Source of the DNA: Citricoccus alkalitolerans
GTDB taxonomy: Bacteria > Actinomycetota > Actinomycetes > Actinomycetales > Micrococcaceae
DNA length: 64,000 nt
Assembly (NCBI RefSeq): GCF_039528175.1
Contig: NZ_BAAALH010000002.1
Span: 372,001 to 436,000, forward strand
Direction: 5' to 3'
Shown here: one piece after another, positions 1 through 8,473 of the stretch
Layout of the letters: each line of letters opens with the position of its first letter
Numbering within the stretch: position 1 is the stretch's first letter
Translations under genes and position numbers: made by a program
Notes under the pieces: generated by a model
The model's input: the letters and a program-made list of their open reading frames with translations, nothing else
Told to the model about the DNA's origin: nothing
Databases searched by the model: none

Positions 1-780
1 GCCGATGGCCCCGGCTGTGAGGACGACTTCACCCGCGGAGTAGACGGCCCTCTCACCGTCTCGGATCAGTTCCACGCCGGTCACGACGTCGCCGTCGAAC
101 CTCAGGCGGTGCGCCCGGGCGCCGGTGACCAGGGTCAGCCGCGGATGGTCGGCGATCGGCTTGAGGTAGGCCCGCCAGGTGTTGAACCGGACGTCGTCCC
201 GGAGGTTGAGCTGCATCCAGCCCACGCCCTCCACCGAACCCGCGTTGTAGTCGGAGTTCTCCGGCACTCCCTCCTGGACCGTCGCGTCGTACATGGCCTG
301 TTGGATCGGGTGCCGGGGATACTCGGTGGTGACGTCGAGGGGCCCGTCGTGGCCGCGGACCTGCGCGTCCCCGTCGCGGTAGGCCTCGATGGCCTTGAAG
401 TACGGCAGGACCTCCTCCCAGGCCCAACCGGTGCATCCGCCCTCAGCCCAGGAATCGAAGTCCTGCCGGTCTCCGCGGACCCAGATGGTGGCGTTGAGGG
501 CGTGGGATCCGCCCAGCACCTTGCCACGGGGCAGATGCACGCGGCGGCCGTTAAGTTCGGCCTGCGGCTCCGTGAAGTAATTCCAGTCCACCGCTGATCC
601 CCAGAGGAACCCCAGCCGCGAGACGTCGTCGATGTCCGGATTGATGTCATGCTCCCCAGCCTCCACCAGCGTGACGGAGTGCCCGGCATCGAGCAGGCGG
701 CGGGCGAGGACGCAGCCGGCTGAGCCGGCCCCGATCACCAGGAAGTCGGTGATGGCTGGTGCGGTCGTGCTCTCGGGCAT
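1..780 (-). CDS. GMC-family FAD oxidoreductase (choline/alcohol dehydrogenase-like), 3' end outside window
   Basis: The minus-strand frame from the ATG at 780 is open for 260 codons and runs off the left edge, so the C-terminal half with the catalytic His is not visible. The N-terminus carries the FAD-binding Rossmann motif GAGSAGCVLARRL (about residues 17-29), and the GMC signature region PRGKVLGGSHALNATIWVRG follows near residue 85. Both are diagnostic of glucose-methanol-choline oxidoreductases, soluble FAD enzymes that oxidise an alcohol to the carbonyl. A GGAG ribosome site lies about 7 nt before the ATG. The substrate cannot be read from the sequence; choline dehydrogenase-like is the usual database label for such proteins. 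It is divergent from purB. Confidence 0.88.
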   Translation of the reverse strand, partial: MPESTTAPAITDFLVIGAGSAGCVLARRLLDAGHSVTLVEAGEHDINPDIDDVSRLGFLWGSAVDWNYFTEPQAELNGRRVHLPRGKVLGGSHALNATIWVRGDRQDFDSWAEGGCTGWAWEEVLPYFKAIEAYRDGDAQVRGHDGPLDVTTEYPRHPIQQAMYDATVQEGVPENSDYNAGSVEGVGWMQLNLRDDVRFNTWRAYLKPIADHPRLTLVTGARAHRLRFDGDVVTGVELIRDGERAVYSAGEVVLTAGAIG

Positions 781-1100
781 GGGTGGACTCCATTCGGCAT
801 CAGGCCAGATCAGGCAGGGCGATAGCCGTCACCGTAGGTCACTGCCGCCACGGTGTGATTGACGCTCCGTGCACGAGGGCTGACGATCCGCGCACGCCCC
901 TGACCCCGGAGGCGCGGCACGCACTGCCCAGCCCCAGGTACCAACATCAGTTGGGGAATCTGTAGCCGACAACACGTCCATTTGGGCGTCAGATCGCCCA
1001 ACTAACGCGTGTGGCCTGGCACGAAACCCGGCGTACTGTCCGCAGGCTCCCAAGATGACGTCTAGTCATGTATATGACATGGCAATGACAGAATGGCCCC
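781..1100. promoter_or_regulatory. Divergent intergenic region between GMC oxidoreductase and purB with phased ATGAC/GTCAT half-sites
   Basis: No gene is supported here; short frames in it are shadows. The last 50 bases before purB carry four copies of the pentamer ATGAC or its complement GTCAT, starting at 1055, 1065, 1074 and 1085, that is about one helical turn apart. Adjacent copies form inverted repeats (ATGAC-N5-GTCAT at 1055-1069 and GTCAT-N4-ATGAC at 1065-1078). This looks like a regulator site on the purB promoter. The regulator is unknown. Confidence 0.4.
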
Positions 1101-2591
1101 ATGCCTGAGTCTTCCGCGCCGCAGTCCGCCTCCTCTGCCCAGCCCGCTTCAGCCCAGAGTCCCTCGGCCACGGAGCCGTCCTTTGGCTTCGTCGCCAGCG
1201 GGCGCAGTTCCCTGGCCGACGCCGGCATCCCGCTGGGTCCCTTGGACGGCCGCTACCGCTCGGCGGTGGCTCCGCTGACCGAGCACCTCTCCGAGGCCGC
1301 TCTGAACCGCAACCGCCTACACGTGGAGGTCGAGTGGTTCATCCACCTCGCGCGCCACGAGGTCCTGCCGGGCCTGGCGCCGCTCACGTCCGCGCAGGAG
1401 TCCGGGCTGCGGGCCATCGTCACCGGCTTCGATCAGGACGGAGTCGCCGAGCTGGCGGCCATCGAGAAGGAGACGGTGCACGATGTCAAGGCCGTGGAGT
1501 ACTACATCGGCCGTCGGCTGCCGGACCTGAAACTGGAACACCTCACCCCGCTGGTGCACTTCGCCTGCACCTCCGAGGACATCAACAACCTCTCCTACGC
1601 CGTCGGCGTGCGGGACGCGATCCGCGACGTCTGGCTGCCAGCCGCGCGGGCCGCCGTCGGAACCCTCCGCCAGATGACCGAGACCGCGGCCGGCACGCCG
1701 ATGCTCTCCCGCACCCACGGGCAGCCGGCCACACCGACCACGCTGGGCAAGGAGATGGCGGTGTTCGTGCACCGCCTGGAGCGTCAGCTGAGGCGCATCG
1801 AGCAGCAGGAGTACCTGGGCAAGATCAACGGCGCCACCGGCACATACGCCGCTCACCTGACCGCCGTCCCGGACGCCCACTGGCCCGAGGTGGCCCGCAC
1901 CTTCGTGGAGCACCTCGGCCTGACCTGGAACCCGCTGACCACGCAGATCGAGTCGCACGACTGGCAGGCTGAGCTGTACGCGGACATCGCGCGCTTCAAC
2001 CGCATCCTGCACGGCTTCTGCGTGGACGTGTGGAGCTACATCTCCATCGGCTACTTCGCGCAGATCCCGGTGGCCGGTGCCACGGGTTCCTCAACCATGC
2101 CGCACAAGGTCAACCCGATCCGCTTCGAGAACGCCGAGTCCAATCTCGAGCTGTCCAACGCCCTGTTGGACTCGCTCGGCGCCACGCTCGTGGAGTCCCG
2201 CTGGCAGCGCGACCTGACGGACTCGACGTCCCAGCGCAACATCGGCAACGCCCTGGGACACTCGGTGCTCGCACTGTCCAACGTCACCAAGGGCATGGGC
2301 CAGCTCAAGGTCGCCGACGCCGTGCTGGCCGAGGACCTGGACCATAACTGGGAGGTCCTCGGCGAGGCCGTGCAGACGGTCATGCGCGCGCAGGCGATCG
2401 CCGGCGCGGAGGGGATGGACAACCCCTACGAGCGGCTCAAGGAGCTCACCCGGGGCCGCCGCGTGGACGGGGAGCGAATGCGCGAGTTCGTACAGGGCCT
2501 GGGCCTGGAGCCCGACGCCGAGGCTCGCCTCATCGACCTCACCCCCGCCTCCTACATCGGCCTGGCCGAGGAGTTGGCCCGCGGGATCTGA
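1101..2591 (+). CDS. purB: Adenylosuccinate lyase
   Basis: PurB removes fumarate from SAICAR and from adenylosuccinate in purine synthesis; it is a cytosolic homotetramer. The protein is 496 aa. After a Ser/Ala/Gln-rich tail of about 45 residues it shows the start typical of E. coli-type PurB (LGPLDGRYRSAVAPL), then the ACTSEDINN segment near 157, SRTHGQPATPTT near 203 and the fumarase/aspartase superfamily signature GSSTMPHKVNP near 329. The family is usually about 455-480 aa, so the N-terminal tail is extra. No good Shine-Dalgarno precedes the ATG at 1101, so the mRNA may be leaderless or a later start may be used. It appears monocistronic. Confidence 0.97.
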   Translation: MPESSAPQSASSAQPASAQSPSATEPSFGFVASGRSSLADAGIPLGPLDGRYRSAVAPLTEHLSEAALNRNRLHVEVEWFIHLARHEVLPGLAPLTSAQESGLRAIVTGFDQDGVAELAAIEKETVHDVKAVEYYIGRRLPDLKLEHLTPLVHFACTSEDINNLSYAVGVRDAIRDVWLPAARAAVGTLRQMTETAAGTPMLSRTHGQPATPTTLGKEMAVFVHRLERQLRRIEQQEYLGKINGATGTYAAHLTAVPDAHWPEVARTFVEHLGLTWNPLTTQIESHDWQAELYADIARFNRILHGFCVDVWSYISIGYFAQIPVAGATGSSTMPHKVNPIRFENAESNLELSNALLDSLGATLVESRWQRDLTDSTSQRNIGNALGHSVLALSNVTKGMGQLKVADAVLAEDLDHNWEVLGEAVQTVMRAQAIAGAEGMDNPYERLKELTRGRRVDGERMREFVQGLGLEPDAEARLIDLTPASYIGLAEELARGI

Positions 2592-2709
2592 CCGGGCGCC
2601 GGCGCGGACCTCACCCGGTACCGCACCGGCCCCGGGCAGACCAGGCCCTGGGGTGTCAGTGGTCCGGTCTCCGGCCCCTCCCCGGTAGGGGGCCAGTCGA
2701 TACCTGTGG

Positions 2710-4050
2710 GTGATGTGGCCGGTGAAGCCGCATCCATACCTTCACAGGGTGAACCTCAACAACAGCCTCACCTTGATCAACGGTCCGGCACAGCCGCCCC
2801 GGCAGTTCGGACACACTGCCGAGGCGAGCCCGGCGACCGGTCGCGATACCGGCATCGACCTGGTGCGCGCATGGTGCGTGCTGGTGGTGGTGCTGCTGCA
2901 CGCACTGATGGCCGGTGTCACGGTAAGCGGCGCCGGACCCGAATTCGTCAACACCGCCGAGGGCGCGGCGTGGTTCGCGCCTCTGAGCTGGGCAGTTCAG
3001 GTCATGCCCTTGTTCTTCGTGGTCGGCGGATTCGCCGGTTCAATCGCCTATCGCCGCCTCCGGCACCGGGGCGGCACCCCCGTGGACTTCCTCGCAGGGC
3101 GCGTGCACCGGCTCCTCCTGCCGGCAGTGCTCTCGGTCGGCGCGGCCGGGCTCGGCCTGGCAATTCTGGCTGCCGGAGGCGTCCCCGCCGACCTGGTGCT
3201 GACAGCGGGATTCCGGTATGGCCAACCGCTCTGGTTCCTGGGCGTCTTCCTGGTCTGCCAAGCACTGTTGCCCGCCCTGATCGCCGTCCACGACCGCGCA
3301 CCGCTCCGCAGCATCCTCGGGCTCGCCGCAGCCGCAGTGGCTGTCGAGGTACTGCGCACGGCCACCGGCCTGGAGGGGACCGGGTTCCTCAACCTCGCCT
3401 TCGTCTGGCTCACCCTGCAGCAGCTGGGGTTCTTCCTGGCCGACGGGCGCCTGGACGCCCTGAACCGCCGCACCCTGGTCATGACCGGCCTGGGCGCCAT
3501 CACGCTGCTGGCCGGGTTCTTCATCACCGGGACCTTTTCGCCGGACCTCATCGAGAACCTGAATCCACCGACGCCGGCCCTCCTCCTGGTCGGTGTGGCG
3601 CAGACCGCCCTGCTCTCCCTCGTCCGCCCCACCCTGACGCGCCTCAGCGCCCACCCCCGCATCGCTGCGGTCACGGATTTCGTCACGCCGCGCACCATGA
3701 CCATCTACCTCTGGCACATGCCCGTGCTGCTGACCATGGCCGGCGCCACGGCATGGGTGGCGATGGGCACCGGCGTGACGCTGCCCGAACCCTCCAGCGC
3801 CGCATGGTGGCTCACCCGCCCGCTGTGGCTGGGCGTCGCCGCCGTTCTCACCACCGCGGCAGCGTGGGCCCTGGCAGCCGGCGAGCAACGCCGGATGCCG
3901 CCGCCCACAGCCTCTGGTGCCCGCGCGGCGCAAGCCGTCCTGGCCGGACTCGCCGCCGTGGTCCTCCTGCTGGTGACCGGCACCACGGTGCTGTCCGCTG
4001 CGGCCGCGGTCTGCCTGCTCATCGTGGCCCTGCGCCGGATCCGTAAGTAG
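2710..4050 (+). CDS. Acyltransferase-3 family integral membrane protein
   Basis: A protein of 446 aa from the GTG at 2710; an ATG follows at once at 2713 and a GTG at 2749 is another possible start. The conserved first segment of acyltransferase-3/OafA-like proteins is visible (DLVRAWCVLVVVLLHAL, about residues 50-66). About ten hydrophobic membrane segments follow, including one carrying WHMPVLLTMAG near residue 336. Family members transfer acyl groups to sugars, lipids or peptides at the membrane. The acceptor here is unknown. It stands alone, so it gives no pathway context. The start is uncertain because no strong ribosome site was seen. Confidence 0.75.
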   Translation: MMWPVKPHPYLHRVNLNNSLTLINGPAQPPRQFGHTAEASPATGRDTGIDLVRAWCVLVVVLLHALMAGVTVSGAGPEFVNTAEGAAWFAPLSWAVQVMPLFFVVGGFAGSIAYRRLRHRGGTPVDFLAGRVHRLLLPAVLSVGAAGLGLAILAAGGVPADLVLTAGFRYGQPLWFLGVFLVCQALLPALIAVHDRAPLRSILGLAAAAVAVEVLRTATGLEGTGFLNLAFVWLTLQQLGFFLADGRLDALNRRTLVMTGLGAITLLAGFFITGTFSPDLIENLNPPTPALLLVGVAQTALLSLVRPTLTRLSAHPRIAAVTDFVTPRTMTIYLWHMPVLLTMAGATAWVAMGTGVTLPEPSSAAWWLTRPLWLGVAAVLTTAAAWALAAGEQRRMPPPTASGARAAQAVLAGLAAVVLLLVTGTTVLSAAAAVCLLIVALRRIRK

Positions 4051-4193
4051 TACGGCCTTGATGGATGCGCCTATCCTGAAGGTCCACGGGGCCCCGGGCG
4101 GCCTGCACGCCGGGTCCCTCACTATGGTCTCCGACGGCCCGAGTGACAGCACCCCGCCCGCGGCACCTCAGCGACGTCAGAGGAGGGACGGGC

Positions 4194-4847
4194 ATGATCG
4201 AGGCCTTCGAGGCTCCGGCCTATCTCGAGACACTGCTGTTGGTCCTGGACCTGTGCGGCGTGTTCTTCTTCGCCGTCTCCGGCAGCCTGCTGGCCGCCCG
4301 GCGGCAGTTCGACATCATCGGCTCGGTGTTCCTGGCCTTCCTGGCCGGGCTCGGCGGCGGCGTGGTGCGGGACATCATCATCGACGAGGGGGTCCCCAAC
4401 GCCTTCGCCAACCCGCTGTACCTGATCCCGCCGGCTGTGGCCGCGGCACTCGTGTACTTCCGACTCATCACCCAGGGCCGACTGCGCCGTACGCTGCTGG
4501 TCTTCGATGCCGCCGGCCTGGCCCTGTTCTGCGTCACCGGCACCCAAACGGCCCTGGCGGCCGGCATCACGCCCGTCATGGCGATCCTGCTCGGGGTCAG
4601 CACGGCGGTGGTCGGCGGACTGCTGCGGGATGTGGTGGCCAACGAGGTCCCCGAGATCTTCAATCCGCAGGGCCTCTATGCCGTGCCCGCCCTGTTCGGC
4701 TCCGGGTTGAGCTCACTGCTGTGGGTCCTGGGGGTGTTCACCTGGCTGACCGCGGCGCTGGTCATGCTGGCGGTGTTCGCGTTCCGACTGGTGTCCCTGC
4801 GGCGACGGTGGTGGGCTCCGGGAGCGGCCCACGGCTGGAGGTCGTAA
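4194..4847 (+). CDS. Trimeric intracellular cation channel (TRIC/UPF0126) family membrane protein
   Basis: 217 aa. The start at 4194 is chosen over the upstream ATG at 4143 because AGGAGGG sits at 4181-4187 at good spacing. The protein is two copies of a three-helix unit, each with a Gly-rich kink: GLGGGVVRD near residue 51 and VVGGLLRD near residue 137. This internal duplication is the hallmark of the bacterial YadS/TRIC family, small potassium-permeable channels of the inner membrane. The C-terminus is basic and Trp-rich (RRRWW). Physiological role in bacteria is poorly known. Confidence 0.88.
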   Translation: MIEAFEAPAYLETLLLVLDLCGVFFFAVSGSLLAARRQFDIIGSVFLAFLAGLGGGVVRDIIIDEGVPNAFANPLYLIPPAVAAALVYFRLITQGRLRRTLLVFDAAGLALFCVTGTQTALAAGITPVMAILLGVSTAVVGGLLRDVVANEVPEIFNPQGLYAVPALFGSGLSSLLWVLGVFTWLTAALVMLAVFAFRLVSLRRRWWAPGAAHGWRS

Positions 4848-4881
4848 CGGCTGGAGACCCGAGTCGTCGCGACACACCCCT

Positions 4882-4901
4882 ATACCTATGGAGATAGTTA
4901 T
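4882..4901. promoter_or_regulatory. Operator-like inverted repeat upstream of metF (copy A)
   Basis: ATACCTAT-GGAG-ATAGTTAT, an 8-4-8 inverted repeat with a single mismatched arm position. A TATAAA element (possible -10) follows at 4902-4907. The same element, with perfect arms, lies upstream of ligM at 15837-15856. The length, symmetry and position fit a MarR- or TetR-type repressor site. The MarR gene at 16534 is the nearest candidate regulator. Confidence 0.6.
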
Positions 4902-5043
4902 TATAAACTCGTGACGTCAGCGTGACCGGGACCACAGCGGAACCGGTCACGCGGCACCAAGCCAGCCCGGCCGACGTCGGGCCCGTCCTCCCGGAGCCAC
5001 CGGACCGCACGGGCCACGGCCCCCGAACATCCGAAGGATCCGC

Positions 5044-5916
5044 ATGAGCTCCCCGAACCCCACCCCCACCGCCTCCGGCCGCCCGTCCGTCATCACCGAC
5101 CCCTCCCTCGAGATGACCGGCAAGGACAAGGACATCGATGCGCTGCGCGAGGCCGCCCCGCTGATCCCGGCCGGCACCCGCATCAACGTCACGTTCCTGG
5201 GCAACGAGGACCTCGGCATGCGCGTCAAGGCCTCGTCCGCCGCCAAGGAGTTGGGCTACGTCCCCGTTCCGCACATCTCGGCCCGTCGACTGACGTCCGA
5301 GTCCGAGCTGGTGGAGTTCCTCACCGCGCTGCGTGACCAGGTCGGTGCCACCCATGCCTTCGCCGTCGGCGGCGACCCCTCGGAGCCGATGGGTCCCTAC
5401 GGTGCCTCGGTGGACCTGATCACCTCCGGCCTGCTCAAGGAGCATGGCTTCACGGACATCTCGATCGCCGGCTACCCCGAGGGTCACCCGGACATCTCGG
5501 ATGCCCAGCTCTGGGATGCCCTCGAGAGCAAGTACGCCTCCCTGCAGGAGCAGGGCCTCAACGGCACCATCCTCACCCAGTTCGGCTTCGACGTGGACCC
5601 GGTGTTCGCCTGGATCAAGGAGGTCCGCCGCCGCGGCATCGACCTGCCGATCCGCATCGGCGTCCCCGGCCCGGCCGGCATCAAGCGCCTGCTGACCTAC
5701 GCCTCCCGCTTCGGCGTCGCCACCTCCGCGGGCATCGCCAAGAAGTACGGCTTCTCCATCACCAACCTGCTCGGCACCGCCGGGCCGGACAAGATGATCC
5801 AGGACCTCGACGCCGGCCTGACCCCGGCGGAGGGCGACGTCAAGCTGCACTTCTACACCTTCGGCGGAACGAAGACGACCGCCGAGTGGATCAAGGACTA
5901 CCAGGCGAAGCACTGA
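5044..5916 (+). CDS. metF: Methylenetetrahydrofolate reductase family protein
   Basis: 290 aa TIM-barrel protein of the MTHFR family, which interconverts 5,10-methylene-THF and 5-methyl-THF with FAD. Family landmarks are the barrel strands (RINVTFLGNED near 42, HAFAVGGDPSEPMGPY near 104), TQFGFDVD near 178, equivalent to the TQFFFD segment of E. coli MetF, and IGVPGPAGIKRL near 207. A 196-nt leader carries an operator shared with the ligM-type O-demethylase at 14325. That suggests this copy oxidises 5-methyl-THF made by demethylation of methoxy-aromatics rather than serving only methionine synthesis, a role known for MetF partners of LigM in sphingomonads. Assignment to family is firm; the catabolic role is inferred. 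Confidence 0.88.
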   Translation: MSSPNPTPTASGRPSVITDPSLEMTGKDKDIDALREAAPLIPAGTRINVTFLGNEDLGMRVKASSAAKELGYVPVPHISARRLTSESELVEFLTALRDQVGATHAFAVGGDPSEPMGPYGASVDLITSGLLKEHGFTDISIAGYPEGHPDISDAQLWDALESKYASLQEQGLNGTILTQFGFDVDPVFAWIKEVRRRGIDLPIRIGVPGPAGIKRLLTYASRFGVATSAGIAKKYGFSITNLLGTAGPDKMIQDLDAGLTPAEGDVKLHFYTFGGTKTTAEWIKDYQAKH

Positions 5917-5923
5917 GCCTCCT

Positions 5924-5967
5924 CGCCCCGTCCTGACAGGTCCGCGCCGACCCGTCAGGACGGGGCG
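5924..5967. terminator. Strong hairpin terminator after metF
   Basis: Perfect 14-bp stem CGCCCCGTCCTGAC (5924-5937) pairing with GTCAGGACGGGGCG (5954-5967) around a 16-nt loop, starting 8 nt after the metF stop. There is no clear T tract, which is common in high-GC actinobacteria. It also contains the stop codon of the minus-strand fragment that follows. Confidence 0.75.
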
Positions 5968-6317
5968 TGCACGGTGGGGCGGTAGACCAGCACCTGGGTC
6001 CGTCTGTCGAAGGTGTGGCTCTCCAACAGCTCCAGGTCGAAGTCGCCCGCACCGCGGAAGAGGGGCGCGGTCCCGGTCACGCCCGTGATCACCGGGAAGA
6101 TCGTGAGCTGGATGCGGTCGACCAGGCCCGCGGCCAATAGGGCACGATTCATTGAGGCCACTCCGAGGTGCCCGGGGCTCGGAGGAGCCGCTTTCAGCGG
6201 GATGCTGGGGACCAGCTTCCGGCCTGAGCACTCCGCCCGCAAGGATCGGGTGGCGTCGTTCGGCAACCCGTCCGCTGCGAGCGCCGGTGCCGGGTCCTCC
6301 CTGTCCGGACCAGGCAA
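5955..6317 (-). pseudogene. Remnant of RibD C-terminal/dihydrofolate reductase-like protein
   Basis: The minus-strand frame keeps only the last third of a RibD-C/DHFR-like domain. The strand-helix unit ending GLVDRIQLTIFPVI is typical of the family's GLVDEI-L-VPV element, and a C-terminal strand (ESHTFDRRTQVLVYRP) follows. The NADPH-binding N-terminal two thirds are missing, and residues before about 6190 do not resemble the family. It is convergent with metF and shares its terminator. I read it as a decayed gene; a frameshift farther upstream is the alternative. Confidence 0.55.
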
Positions 6318-6362
6318 TAGGCTTGCCGTGCAACAATCCGTTCAACAGAAGAGGATCGCCGG

Positions 6363-6887
6363 ATGTCGGACGTCACATCGACCCCTGCGGTCCCGCTGAT
6401 TCGACGGCGCATCCTCGCCTCAGGTGCCGTCCTCTCGGTACTGCTCACCGGGTGCGGCGGTCCGGGAGGCGCCGAGGAGGTGGTGGGAGCCTCGCCCCCC
6501 TCGCCGGCCGTCACAGCGGAGGCCACGAGCATCTTCCAGCTCTCCCCCGGCCAGTGCTTCGACCGGCCCGCCGCCGAGGGGCTGTATGAGGTCGCAGTGG
6601 TGCCCTGCGAGGTGTCCCACGACCTGGAGATGTACGCCCTGTTCCAGCTGGATGACCCGGCCTGGCCGGGCGACGCAGTGGTCCACCAGCAGGCCGACCA
6701 AGGGTGCCACGAGCAGTTCATCACCTTCACCGGCACGGAACCGGCACAGTCGGATCTGGGTTACACCATGTACACGCCGTCCGAGGGATCCTGGTCCGAG
6801 GGTGACCGCCAGGTCCAGTGCGCCCTGCAGTTCAACAGCGGCGGCCGGATGATCGGATCGCAGATGGCCGGACCGGCTGCCGGTTAG
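6363..6887 (+). CDS. Lipoprotein with Septum_form-type domain
   Basis: 174 aa. Basic residues RRR (14-16), a hydrophobic stretch and the lipobox LLTG-C (Cys31) mark it as a membrane-anchored lipoprotein on the outer face. The domain from about residue 55 has the spaced cysteines of the actinobacterial septum formation family: GQCFD, VVPCEVSHDLEMYA, GCHEQF and a late WSEGDRQVQC. The name comes from a weak link to cell division in the family; the biochemical function is unknown. It is convergent with the amidase gene at 6884, and the two stop codons overlap by a few bases. Confidence 0.8.
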   Translation: MSDVTSTPAVPLIRRRILASGAVLSVLLTGCGGPGGAEEVVGASPPSPAVTAEATSIFQLSPGQCFDRPAAEGLYEVAVVPCEVSHDLEMYALFQLDDPAWPGDAVVHQQADQGCHEQFITFTGTEPAQSDLGYTMYTPSEGSWSEGDRQVQCALQFNSGGRMIGSQMAGPAAG

Positions 6888-8473
6888 GGACAGCGTCCGC
6901 CGGTGGAACCGACGCCGCATTCCCGGTGGATCTCTTCACCCAGGTCCACCAGCGCCAGATCCGTGTCCTGTGGGCCGACAAGACACAACCCGACCGGTCC
7001 CTCGTCCGTCTCCAGGGCCGGCACGGACAGGGCCGGCCGCGCCAGGATGCCGGCCACGCAGGTCATGGTCAGGGTGGCGGTGCGCACCCTCTGGATCATG
7101 GCGTCCGGCGCGTCCACGGGCGGTGCCGCTGACGCAGCCGATGGCAGCAGGAGGACACGCCCGCCCAGCACCTCCTCCCACCGTGCACGTGCCGCGTGCA
7201 GGGTGCGGCGGGCGGCCTCCTGCTGCTCCGCATCGACGCGTTGGGCATCCGCGAAACGGTCGGCGACGTCTCCCGTGACCAGTCCCGGGTGTTCGGTGAT
7301 CCACCGGCCGTGACTCTCCCATGCCTCCGCGGCCTGGACCAGTCGGAAGGCGTCGTAGTACGAACCTGGGAAGGCTTCGGACGCCGCGCCGCCCTCGAGG
7401 GAGATGACCGTCACGGGGCGTTCGAGTCGGGACACGGCCAGGTCGAAGGCCGCGACCACGGCGTCCTCGGCCTGCTCCACCAGATCGCGATCGATCACCA
7501 GTTCGGCCGCAGCGGTCCCGATGGATCGCCTCCCCCGGCCGGGCAGGGAGACGGCAGCGGCATCCCGCAGGGTGGCGCCATCTCGCGTCAGCCATCCGAC
7601 GGTGTCGAAGCTCGGGGCCAGTGGCAGGGTGCCTGCCATGGGCACAGCGCCATGCGTGGTGCGCAATCCCCACAGCCCCTGGTAGGAGGCGGGAACCCTG
7701 ATCGATCCCGCTGTATCGCTGGCCAATCCGATGTCGGCTTGACCCAGAGCCACGGCAGAGGCCGGGCCGCTGGAGGATCCGCCGGAGATGGCCCCCCTGC
7801 ACGCCGGGTTCGGTGGGGTGCCGTAGTGGGCGTTGCGGCCGGCGATGGAATAGGCGAACTGGTCCGTCTGGGCAATACCGAGCACAGACGCGCCATGGTC
7901 CAGCAGGGAGGCGACGGCGGCGGCATGCTTGAGCTCGACGCCGGCCGTCTCGAGATACCCCGGCACTCCGGCACCGATCCGGTGTCCCTCGACCGCGAAC
8001 AGGTCCTTGACGGCCACGGTCCGTCCGTCCAGGGGGCCCTCGGAGTGTGGCGCCGCCAACGGCGTCCCGAGTACCCTCCACACCGACCTGTCGATCGCCA
8101 TCACCGGCCCGGTGACATGGGCGGCCGTGATCTGCCAGCCGCGTTCAGCGTCCCGGGTCCACAGCTGGGTCTGCACTCCACGTCCACCGGATGCGGTGAT
8201 GCTCTCGCCCACCGTCAGCCAACAGTCGTCCGAGATCCGCCTCGTCTGCACACCCACGATCCGGCGGGCGTCTGCTCCCCCTCGCCCGCGGCGGAATTGC
8301 CTGATCCGATCCGCGCCCACCATCAGCCCCGTGCTGTCGGCACGAAGGGTGGTCTCGTCGTCCGCGAAGAGGGCGTCCAGGGATTCGAGGTCATCGGCCA
8401 TGAGCGCCTCCTCGTACTGCCAGAAGCGGTCCACCAGTGCCATGGGTGCCGCCGCCAGTCCGCCCCCGGTCAT
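6884..8473 (-). CDS. Amidase-signature hydrolase with N-terminal AtzH-like domain
   Basis: 529 aa. Residues 1 to about 125 form a SnoaL-like fold of the AtzH/DUF3225 type (RFWQYEEALMADDLESLDALF at the start). From about 135 it is an amidase-signature enzyme with the Ser-cisSer-Lys triad: Lys156 in VAVKDLFAVEG, the cis-Ser near 233 in ISGGSSSGPAS, and the nucleophile Ser257 in DTAGSIRVPA (Ala replaces the usual second Gly). AtzE-type amidases and AtzH act as separate partners on carboxylated biuret and urea compounds in cyanuric acid breakdown; here the two are fused. The start ATG overlaps the stop of the formamidase gene (ATGA at 8470-8473). Likely job: last amide hydrolysis of the operon. 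The substrate is not known. Confidence 0.85.
   Translation of the reverse strand: MTGGGLAAAPMALVDRFWQYEEALMADDLESLDALFADDETTLRADSTGLMVGADRIRQFRRGRGGADARRIVGVQTRRISDDCWLTVGESITASGGRGVQTQLWTRDAERGWQITAAHVTGPVMAIDRSVWRVLGTPLAAPHSEGPLDGRTVAVKDLFAVEGHRIGAGVPGYLETAGVELKHAAAVASLLDHGASVLGIAQTDQFAYSIAGRNAHYGTPPNPACRGAISGGSSSGPASAVALGQADIGLASDTAGSIRVPASYQGLWGLRTTHGAVPMAGTLPLAPSFDTVGWLTRDGATLRDAAAVSLPGRGRRSIGTAAAELVIDRDLVEQAEDAVVAAFDLAVSRLERPVTVISLEGGAASEAFPGSYYDAFRLVQAAEAWESHGRWITEHPGLVTGDVADRFADAQRVDAEQQEAARRTLHAARARWEEVLGGRVLLLPSAASAAPPVDAPDAMIQRVRTATLTMTCVAGILARPALSVPALETDEGPVGLCLVGPQDTDLALVDLGEEIHRECGVGSTGGRCP

Noticed and set aside
1085..1108. Seven-codon frame overlapping the purB start as a leader peptide
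   Set aside because: No ribosome site before it, and it most likely results from the repeated ATGAC half-sites.
2706..4046. Long plus-strand open frame (446 codons) overlapping the acyltransferase gene
   Set aside because: Arg/Pro/Gly-rich with no hydrophobic pattern; it is the out-of-frame shadow of the gene at 2710, which has clear membrane helices.
3040..4152. Minus-strand open frame of 370 codons
   Set aside because: Antisense shadow with Gln/Gly/Arg-rich low-complexity translation caused by high GC at third positions.
4762..6345. Minus-strand open frame of 527 codons
   Set aside because: Covers metF and its terminator in antisense; no family features except where it shadows real genes.
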